Positions 1 to 4,936 of a stretch of 6,119 nucleotides of DNA are shown piece by piece (position 1 is the stretch's first letter; every line of letters begins with the position of its first letter). The notes beneath the pieces were generated by a model, which made no database searches, was not told the origin of the DNA, and saw nothing but the letters and a program-made list of their open reading frames with translations. The stretch covers positions 4,915 to 11,033 of the forward strand of contig DCGV01000019.1 of the NCBI GenBank assembly GCA_002314725.1, written 5' to 3'. The DNA comes from Bacteroidales bacterium UBA1769 (lineage in GTDB: Bacteria; Bacteroidota; Bacteroidia; Bacteroidales; UBA932). Position numbers and translations under genes: made by a program.

Positions 1-68
1 TTACTTGCGAAACTTGAGTTATATTAGAAGTTGTTTTCCATAGTGATAACACACATAAAAAAGAAGAG

Positions 69-100
69 TTGACAGTTTCATAAAAAAACGATTAACTTTG
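69..100 (+). promoter_or_regulatory. Bacteroidota-type promoter for the M28 peptidase operon
   Basis: TTG at 69-71 is followed, after a 21-bp spacer, by TAACTTTG at 93-100. This matches the primary sigma factor promoter known for Bacteroidota (TTG about 19-21 bp before TAnnTTTG). Transcription would be expected to start a few bases after 100, leaving a very short leader before the ATG at 120. The remaining upstream DNA (1-68) is AT-rich, and I see no gene in it. Confidence 0.75.
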
Positions 101-108
101 AAGAGATA

Positions 109-123
109 ATGAAAAAGGTATGA
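109..123 (+). other. Possible four-codon mini-ORF overlapping the peptidase start
   Basis: ATG AAA AAG GTA TGA encodes MKKV and stops at 121-123, so its TGA overlaps the peptidase ATG (120-122) as ATGA. It starts 11 nt upstream of the true start in another frame. It may be chance, or a translated leader that feeds ribosomes to the next ATG. The peptidase start at 120 is preferred because it begins directly with a signal peptide. Confidence 0.25.
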
Positions 124-1532
124 AGAAGTATTGTTTATTGATAGTTACTATATGTCTATCAACATTGGTATCTGCACAGGATGCCACTGTAAAGAAAATA
201 ATAGAAATTGGAAAGAGTGATAACAGAACGATGCAGCACGATGATTTCCTTGCCAATCGTATTGGAGGTCGTCTCATCGGATCCCATGCTCTTGAAGATG
301 CTGAGAAATGGGTTGTTGAGCAGTTTGAGAGTTGGGGATTGGAGGTTATGGTCCAAGAGGTTGGAGAGATAAATGTTGGGTTCAATCGAGGTCCATGGTT
401 CGGCAGGATGTTGAGCGAAGATGGTATGATGCTCCATTTTGCAACTCCGTCGTACACTGCCGGTACGAAAGGCCCTGAAAAAGGTCATGTGCTTATTGAA
501 CCGAAAAACAGCTCTGAATTAGCAAGAATGAGGGGTAAATTGAAAGGCGCATGGGTACTGACAACTGCTTCAAATCGTGGATTTGCATTTAATCCTGAAG
601 ATACTGCGCACTTGTATAAGGAGATGATGGATGCAGGGGTAAAAGGTTTCATTCAGAGGGCTGAAGTGCCTATGCAGATTCACTATGACCGAGCAGGCTG
701 CTACGGTATTACCATGGAGACACTTCCTACTGTATGTGATATATATCTTGATGCAGATCAATATGATTTGATATATAAGAAAGCTCAGCGTAAGGATGAT
801 TTCCTTCTTGAATTCGATATTCGGAACCATTTTTCCCGCGGTCCGGTCAAATATCATAATATTATCGGAATCCTGCGTGGCAGCAAATATCCTGATGAAT
901 ATGTACTGGTTGGAGGTCATTTGGATGCATATGATACAGCAAGCGGCGCAGTAGATGATGGTAACGGTGTCTCTGTTACTATGGAGGCTGCAAGACTTCT
1001 ATGCGAAGCTGGTGCTAAGCCGAAACGCTCTATTATGTTCTGTATTTGGACAGGGGAGGAGTTTGGATTGTACGGTTCCAAATTCTTCGTTGAGAATAAA
1101 ACAATCCCAATGAATAGCATATCGAACTATTTTAACCGTGATGGTGGTCCACTTGTTACTACAGGAATCACTGTACCTCAAGCGATGCTGGATGATTTCA
1201 AGAAGGTTTGTGAACCGCTTAACGATATTAATCCACTGCTCCCATTCTCAGTAAGAGCCCGTTCTGGAGAACCTGGAGCCCGTCCTACCGAGGCAGGAGG
1301 GAGTGATCATGCATATTTCGCAATGGAGGGTGTCCCTACTATATCGTTCAGTGAGACAGATCCGCTTGGCTACAATTTCGACTATCGTCAGATATGGCAC
1401 ACTGAGCGTGATCTGTTCTATCAGGTGATACCAGAATATATGGAGCACTCATCAATAGTGAATGCAGTGGTGGTTTATGGTATTGCTAATCTTAACCATC
1501 TGCTGTCTCGGGAAGGTTTGTATAAAGAGTAA
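120..1532 (+). CDS. Secreted M28-family zinc metallopeptidase (aminopeptidase/carboxypeptidase-like)
   Basis: This 470-residue protein is predicted to be exported and to cleave terminal residues from peptides with a two-zinc centre. Residues 1-20 form a signal peptide (positively charged MKK, hydrophobic core, VSAQ end), so it should be periplasmic or outside the cell. The middle (about 110-230) is where M28 proteins with this layout carry a PA-like insert. The catalytic domain follows at about 245-460. It shows GGHLDA with ligand H267, AVDDGNG with bridging D279, TGEE with catalytic E313 and ligand E314, NRDGG with D341, and GSDHAYF with H397. All five metal ligands and the catalytic Glu are therefore present, so it should be active. 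It resembles the plasma glutamate carboxypeptidase-like branch, but the substrate cannot be read from sequence. It is the first gene of a probable three-gene operon and lies 9 nt before the GNAT gene. Confidence 0.9.
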   Translation: MKKYCLLIVTICLSTLVSAQDATVKKIIEIGKSDNRTMQHDDFLANRIGGRLIGSHALEDAEKWVVEQFESWGLEVMVQEVGEINVGFNRGPWFGRMLSEDGMMLHFATPSYTAGTKGPEKGHVLIEPKNSSELARMRGKLKGAWVLTTASNRGFAFNPEDTAHLYKEMMDAGVKGFIQRAEVPMQIHYDRAGCYGITMETLPTVCDIYLDADQYDLIYKKAQRKDDFLLEFDIRNHFSRGPVKYHNIIGILRGSKYPDEYVLVGGHLDAYDTASGAVDDGNGVSVTMEAARLLCEAGAKPKRSIMFCIWTGEEFGLYGSKFFVENKTIPMNSISNYFNRDGGPLVTTGITVPQAMLDDFKKVCEPLNDINPLLPFSVRARSGEPGARPTEAGGSDHAYFAMEGVPTISFSETDPLGYNFDYRQIWHTERDLFYQVIPEYMEHSSIVNAVVVYGIANLNHLLSREGLYKE

Positions 1533-1541
1533 CGTTCCAAT

Positions 1542-2036
1542 ATGATCCGTAAAGCGACAATAGAGGATATCCCTGCGATAATGGTTATGGCTGAGGTAGT
1601 TTTCCGTCAGACCTATGCGACAATTCTCTCTCCAGAGCAGATGGATTATATGATGGACATGATGTACTCGGAGACCAGCCTCATGAAGCAGATGACTCAA
1701 GATGGACATATATTTTTCATAGAAGATGGCAGGGGATATGTATCTTATAGACATCAAGGTTTGGACGACGATGGTTATGATGTTTTCCATTTGGAGAAAC
1801 TGTATGTAATGCCTGCTGAGCAGAAAACTGGTTTTGGAAGGGTGTTGTTCGATACTATTGTCAATGAGGTCAAGGCTTATACAAGCAGCCACAAAAGATT
1901 GGAGTTGAATGTGAATAGAGAGAATCCAGCTTTGGATTTCTATGAACATCTTGGGATGAGAAGGGATAGACAGGGTGATTTTCCGATTGGCAATGGCTTC
2001 TATATGAATGATTATATAATGGCCATTGATTTATGA
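1542..2036 (+). CDS. GNAT-family N-acetyltransferase
   Basis: This 164-residue cytoplasmic enzyme is predicted to transfer an acetyl group from acetyl-CoA to an amine. The whole protein is one GNAT fold. It starts with the typical MIRKATIEDIPAI strand and helix. Motif A follows as LEKLYVMPAEQKTGFGRVL (residues 84-102), with the pyrophosphate-binding loop Q94-K-T-G97-F-G99-R100. Motif B is LNVNRENPALDFYEHLGM (122-139), with N128, A130 and Y134 in the usual positions. Its length is normal for the family. The acceptor is unknown; small molecules, peptides or protein N-termini are all possible. It starts 9 nt after the peptidase stop and ends 4 nt before the next gene, so it is probably translated from the same mRNA. 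I see no separate promoter. Confidence 0.9.
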   Translation: MIRKATIEDIPAIMVMAEVVFRQTYATILSPEQMDYMMDMMYSETSLMKQMTQDGHIFFIEDGRGYVSYRHQGLDDDGYDVFHLEKLYVMPAEQKTGFGRVLFDTIVNEVKAYTSSHKRLELNVNRENPALDFYEHLGMRRDRQGDFPIGNGFYMNDYIMAIDL

Positions 2037-2040
2037 TAAT

Positions 2041-2520
2041 ATGGATATTGTAGGAATAATAGCGATAATACTTGCCCTGATAGGCATCGCCGGAGGATTT
2101 CTTCCAATCATACCTGGACCTCCGTTGAGTTGGGTTGCATTACTTCTTGTGAATTTTTCAGACAAGGCAGATGGTACAATTTCAACTGCTGCTCTGATCA
2201 TTTGGCTGGTAGTTGCAATTGTAATTACAATAGCCGATTATCTTCTTCCAGGAATGATGACTAAAGTGACAGGGGGACATAAATCATCTGAAATTGGTGC
2301 AATGATTGGGTTGTTTGCCGGTCTCCTCTTTACTCCGATAGGTATGGTGCTGGGAAGTTTCTTGGGCGCACTGATTGGCGAGTTGATCTTTGCGAAGCAG
2401 GATTTCATCACATCGTTAAAGGCGGCAACAGGTGCTTTCATTGCTTTTATCCTCACAGTCGGCATGAAGGTGATCTTCTCAGTGATGGTTTTGTTGCAAG
2501 TATTTAAATACTTGTTTTGA
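2041..2520 (+). CDS. DUF456-family integral membrane protein
   Basis: This 159-residue, very hydrophobic protein belongs to the DUF456 family, whose function is unknown. The family signatures seen are GGFLPIIPGPPLSW (residues 18-31), a DYLLP segment with KVTGGHKSSEIGA (66-87), and the glycine-rich GMVLGSFLGALIGELI (101-116). Hydrophobic stretches lie at about 2-20, 25-39, 50-69, 84-116 (probably a hairpin) and 128-157, so it should sit in the inner membrane with about five or six spans. The ATG at 2041 is chosen. An in-frame TTG at 2026 would add five residues (MIYDN) and overlap the acetyltransferase gene, but the ATG gives the usual MDIV-like start and a 4-nt gap. It is the last gene of the peptidase operon. 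No enzymatic residues are evident. Confidence 0.85.
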   Translation: MDIVGIIAIILALIGIAGGFLPIIPGPPLSWVALLLVNFSDKADGTISTAALIIWLVVAIVITIADYLLPGMMTKVTGGHKSSEIGAMIGLFAGLLFTPIGMVLGSFLGALIGELIFAKQDFITSLKAATGAFIAFILTVGMKVIFSVMVLLQVFKYLF

Positions 2521-2593
2521 TTGGTGTGGTCAAAGTTTTGTCCCGAAGATTGAGAAGGACAGAAAGTTATCAATGACGTTATACAAATAGAAA

Positions 2594-2605
2594 ATATCCG
2601 GATAT
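2594..2605. repeat. Perfect 12-bp palindrome ATATCCGGATAT
   Basis: ATATCCGGATAT at 2594-2605 is its own reverse complement. It lies directly beside the larger hairpin at 2607-2642, between two converging genes. It could be a small protein-binding site or part of the terminator region; the sequence alone does not decide. Confidence 0.5.
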
Positions 2606-2606
2606 A

Positions 2607-2642
2607 ATAATAGCGGGCCTACTGTCGTAAGCCCGCTATTAT
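2607..2642. terminator. Hairpin between convergent genes, likely bidirectional terminator
   Basis: Positions 2607-2618 (AATAATAGCGGGC core) pair perfectly with 2631-2642 over 12 bp, with a GCGGGC/GCCCGC centre. The 12-nt loop can add three more pairs (TAC/GTA) after one mismatch. It lies 86 nt after the DUF456 stop on the plus strand and 21 nt after the efp stop on the minus strand. The outer stem and flanks are A/T-rich on both sides, but there is no long T-run in either direction. It most likely ends efp transcription and also protects against read-through from the opposite side. Confidence 0.7.
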
Positions 2643-2663
2643 ATTGTAAGTTGAAAAACTTGA

Positions 2664-3230
2664 CTATTTTACACGCTCACCGTATGAACGGTCTGTAGTG
2701 TTAACGCGGATTTTGTCACCCTGGTTGATGAAAAGAGGAACCATGATCTCGGCACCTGTCTCAAGAGTGCAAGATTTAAGAGCATTTGTTGAGGCTGTAT
2801 CGCCTTTAACTGCTGGTTCAGTGTATGTAACTTCAAGTTCTACATATGTAGGAAGTTCGCAAGTAAGACATCTCTCTTCGTCAGCAAGGAATACCATTGA
2901 AACGGTCTGACCCTCTTTCATAAGGTCAGAGTTCTCCATTACATCCTCCTGAAGGTGAATCTGCTCATAATCATCAACGTTCATGAAATTGAATCCATCC
3001 TCATCTTTGTATAGGAATTGATATTCGCGGTGTTCTACAGTGATAGTTTCAACTCTTTCACCTGCAGAGAAGGTCTTTTCAAGGATACGGCCATTCTCAA
3101 GGTTACGAAGTTTAGTCTTTACGAAAGCGGGACCTTTACCAGGTTTTACGTGCTGGAACCATACGATTGATACTGGTTTGCCTTCGAAATTCAGATAAAG
3201 ACCATTTTTAAAATCAGCGGTTGTTGCCAT
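2664..3230 (-). CDS. efp: Translation elongation factor P
   Basis: EF-P binds between the P and E sites of stalled ribosomes and helps peptide-bond formation at runs of proline. This protein has 188 residues, the normal length, and shows the three-domain layout: an N-terminal KOW-like domain (about 1-65), a central OB domain (about 66-128) and a C-terminal OB domain (about 130-188). The last contains the family signature region VKGDTASTNALKSCTLETGAEIMVPLFI. The loop that reaches the peptidyl-transferase centre reads VKPGKGPAF, with lysine K32 at its tip, the residue modified in some bacteria. No modification enzyme gene (epmA/epmB type) is present here. The gene lies 57 nt downstream of ispH on the same strand and has its own promoter candidate, so it may be read both with cmk-ispH and alone. 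The start gives the standard MATTADFKNG N-terminus. The hairpin at 2607-2642 follows the stop. Confidence 0.96.
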   Translation of the reverse strand: MATTADFKNGLYLNFEGKPVSIVWFQHVKPGKGPAFVKTKLRNLENGRILEKTFSAGERVETITVEHREYQFLYKDEDGFNFMNVDDYEQIHLQEDVMENSDLMKEGQTVSMVFLADEERCLTCELPTYVELEVTYTEPAVKGDTASTNALKSCTLETGAEIMVPLFINQGDKIRVNTTDRSYGERVK

Positions 3231-3282
3231 AAAAGTAATATTTTATTTAATAATTGTTACGAATCAATCCTTGCCAATACGA

Positions 3283-3314
3283 CAAAGTTATTTTACATCT
3301 TGCAAATATACAAA
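3283..3314 (-). promoter_or_regulatory. Promoter candidate for efp inside the ispH 3' end
   Basis: Read on the minus strand, TTTG (3314-3311) is followed after 20 bp by TAACTTTG (3290-3283), an exact TAnnTTTG match with ideal spacing. The first three bases of the -7 box are the ispH stop codon TAA. A second TAnnTTTG match, TATATTTG (3310-3303), lies just upstream but lacks a clear TTG at the right distance. Transcription would begin near 3276, giving a leader of about 45 nt before the efp ATG. Confidence 0.65.
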
Positions 3315-4139
3315 AATATCTTCTAATTGCCATAATGGTGTCGATGTGGCGCCGCATATTCCGACATTGTCACCTTCGTAAAACCACTCTTTGTCAATAT
3401 GTTTCCTATCTTCAATCCAATACGAACGAGGGTTCACGCTTTTACACAATTCAAATAAAATTTTGCCATTTGAACTCTCTTTTCCGCTTACGAACAGGAT
3501 GATGTCATGACTCTTCGCAAACTCTTTCAGCTTGTTGTGCCGACCCGATACTTGGCCGCAAATAGTATTGAATACTTGTGTGTTAGGGATGTTTTCCGAT
3601 ATCTTCTTAGCAATCTCTTTATATTCAATGGGATCCTTGGTGGTTTGTGAGAAAAGAGCGACGGGACGTGTATTGTCGATTTTTGAAATCTCCGAGATGT
3701 TTTCTATGACAATCGCCTCGCCATCGGTCTGCCCTACAAGCCCGTTGACCTCCGCATGGCCCCTCTTTCCGAATATGACAATCTGGCCACCATCTTTCCG
3801 TATATTCATCCAGGTCTGTTTGACCTTCTCCTGAAGTTTTAGAACCACAGGACAGGTGCAATCGATAAGTTTAAGATTGTTCTTATTGGCAATGGCGTAT
3901 GTCTGAGGCGGCTCGCCATGTGCACGGATGAGGACGGTAGTATCGAATACGTCTGAGATATCATTGAGAATAATGAGACCTTTTGACTTTAATCTCTCCA
4001 ACTCAACGGAATTATGTACGATGGAGCCAAGAGAGTATAGTGAATCGTTATTGGAAAGCCAATCTTCTGCAGTGGTTATCGCCCGAACGACTCCGTTACA
4101 GAATCCTGAATTATTATCTATTTCGACGTTAAGCTTCAT
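3288..4139 (-). CDS. ispH: 4-hydroxy-3-methylbut-2-enyl diphosphate reductase (IspH/LytB)
   Basis: IspH reduces HMBPP to IPP and DMAPP, the last step of the MEP isoprenoid pathway, using an iron-sulfur cluster in the cytoplasm. From the ATG at 4139 the protein has 283 residues, normal for the family. The three cluster cysteines are present: C14 in SGFCNGV, C96 in CTCPVV and C194 in NTICGQVSGR. Substrate-binding residues are also seen: H42 (IVHN), H74 (AHGEP), H128 and E130 (GHAEVNG), the SQTT threonines (166-167), SSNG (222-225) and GATSTP (263-268). All catalytic landmarks are intact, so it should be functional. An in-frame TTG one codon upstream (4142) is possible, but ATG is preferred. The start overlaps the end of cmk by 11 nt, which suggests translational coupling. 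The cmk-ispH pairing, sometimes a fusion, is seen in several bacterial groups. Confidence 0.96.
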   Translation of the reverse strand: MKLNVEIDNNSGFCNGVVRAITTAEDWLSNNDSLYSLGSIVHNSVELERLKSKGLIILNDISDVFDTTVLIRAHGEPPQTYAIANKNNLKLIDCTCPVVLKLQEKVKQTWMNIRKDGGQIVIFGKRGHAEVNGLVGQTDGEAIVIENISEISKIDNTRPVALFSQTTKDPIEYKEIAKKISENIPNTQVFNTICGQVSGRHNKLKEFAKSHDIILFVSGKESSNGKILFELCKSVNPRSYWIEDRKHIDKEWFYEGDNVGICGATSTPLWQLEDIFVYLQDVK

Positions 4140-4827
4140 CAAATGTGAAATTAAACTTTTCCCTCATAATGGACATTATCCAATCCATCTGTTGCTCCAT
4201 TGTCATGTGGCTGTTATCCAGGACGATAGCATCCGCCGCTTGTTTAAGTGGAGAGACTTCCCGGTGTGAGTCGAAATAGTCACGTTCAAGAATATTCTTG
4301 TAAACTTCGTCAAATGAAGGGTTGGATCCGGATGCTGCAAGTTGAGCTACACGGCGTTGTGCTCTGATTTGTGGATCGGCAGTCATGAATATTTTGAGTT
4401 GGGCATTGGGGAATACGGTAGTTCCAATATCCCTTCCATCCATAACAACGTTCATTCCTAATACGGATTTACGAAGTTTATCGTTTACCCAATCCCTGAC
4501 GAATCCGAATGATGCTATTAGACTTACGTGGTCGGCAACGTCAATCATTCTGATCCTTTTCTCAACATTGACGCCATTGAGACAGATTTCACTTTTTGAA
4601 TTTTTTATCTCATAACTTACGTCAATGCTTTCGAGGGAATCTTTCAAGAGATTCTGATCGATACTGCCATCTTTGAAAAGATCTTGCTGGAGAGCGTTCA
4701 GAGTAACTAATCTATATATGGCACCCGAATCTACGTAGACAAAATTCATTCTCTTCGCTATCATCTGTGCGAAAGAACTTTTGCCTGTGGATGAGAATCC
4801 ATCAATTGCTATGATGAAACTTGTCAT
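4129..4827 (-). CDS. cmk: Cytidylate kinase
   Basis: Cmk phosphorylates CMP and dCMP with ATP, recycling cytidine nucleotides in the cytoplasm. The 232-residue protein is close to the usual 220-230. The P-loop is GFSSTGKSS (residues 10-18) with K16. The NMP-binding side shows DSGAIYR (33-39) and DGRDIGTTVFPNA (130-142). The lid region has RRVAQLAASG (158-167) and ERDYFDSHR (181-189), a version of the family's RDxxDS motif, followed by the ADAIVLDNS strand (198-206) typical of CMP kinases. No key residue is missing. It is the first gene of a minus-strand unit with ispH and efp; its last 11 nt also encode the ispH start. A TATATTTG promoter box lies about 20 nt upstream of the ATG. Confidence 0.96.
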   Translation of the reverse strand: MTSFIIAIDGFSSTGKSSFAQMIAKRMNFVYVDSGAIYRLVTLNALQQDLFKDGSIDQNLLKDSLESIDVSYEIKNSKSEICLNGVNVEKRIRMIDVADHVSLIASFGFVRDWVNDKLRKSVLGMNVVMDGRDIGTTVFPNAQLKIFMTADPQIRAQRRVAQLAASGSNPSFDEVYKNILERDYFDSHREVSPLKQAADAIVLDNSHMTMEQQMDWIMSIMREKFNFTFDEA

Positions 4828-4848
4828 ATATAGTTAATTCTATCCTTG

Positions 4849-4856
4849 CAAATATA
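4849..4856 (-). promoter_or_regulatory. -7 promoter box for cmk-ispH(-efp)
   Basis: On the minus strand this reads TATATTTG, an exact TAnnTTTG match, followed by CAAG. The cmk ATG starts 21 nt further on, which fits a short leader. I do not see a TTG at the expected upstream distance, so the call rests on the -7 box and its position. The same 12-mer TATATTTGCAAG occurs at 3310-3299 upstream of efp. Confidence 0.55.
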
Positions 4857-4877
4857 AGAATTATTCGCAAAAATCGC

Positions 4878-4885
4878 TATCTTTG
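4878..4885 (+). promoter_or_regulatory. -7 promoter box for the sigma-54-type regulator gene
   Basis: TATCTTTG matches TAnnTTTG exactly and is followed by TAG, a common Bacteroidota context. Transcription should start at about 4890-4892, giving a leader of about 40 nt before the ATG at 4933. No TTG is found about 20 bp upstream. The box lies only 21 bp from the oppositely directed cmk box, so the two polymerase footprints would overlap. Confidence 0.55.
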
Positions 4886-4921
4886 TAGTTTATTTGGGAG
4901 AGGATTGGTTTTGTTAAAAAA

Positions 4922-4936
4922 ATGATGATACGATGA
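4922..4936 (+). other. Possible four-codon mini-ORF overlapping the regulator start
   Basis: ATG ATG ATA CGA TGA encodes MMIR and ends at 4934-4936, so its TGA overlaps the regulator ATG (4933-4935) as ATGA. It begins 11 nt upstream of the true start, the same geometry as the mini-ORF at 109-123. Function is unproven and it may be chance. Confidence 0.25.

Noticed and set aside
1..68. End of an upstream gene at the left edge
   Set aside because: The minus-strand reading that would end at TTA (1-3) hits another stop six codons back, and no plus-strand frame shows recognisable coding sequence.
1452..1949. 165-residue open frame on the minus strand across the acetyltransferase gene
   Set aside because: It is antisense to a clear GNAT domain, has no recognisable domain and no start context; the plus-strand gene explains the region.
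2026..2040. TTG start for the DUF456 gene, 15 nt upstream of the ATG
   Set aside because: It would add only five residues and overlap the acetyltransferase gene by 11 nt. The ATG at 2041 gives the typical N-terminus with a 4-nt gap.
4140..4142. TTG start for ispH, one codon before the ATG
   Set aside because: An ATG follows immediately and is the more common start codon; the extra residue adds nothing to the conserved domain.
3254..4269. Plus-strand open frames opposite ispH and cmk (for example 3254-3502, 3532-3834, 3928-4269)
   Set aside because: They lie antisense to intact ispH and cmk, whose catalytic motifs are complete. Their translations show no domain.
4906..4913. TGGTTTTG as an alternative -7 box for the regulator, with TTTG at 4882-4885 as its -33
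   Set aside because: The spacing is good (20 bp) but the essential TA of the box is TG, and the leader would be extremely short. TATCTTTG at 4878 is an exact match.
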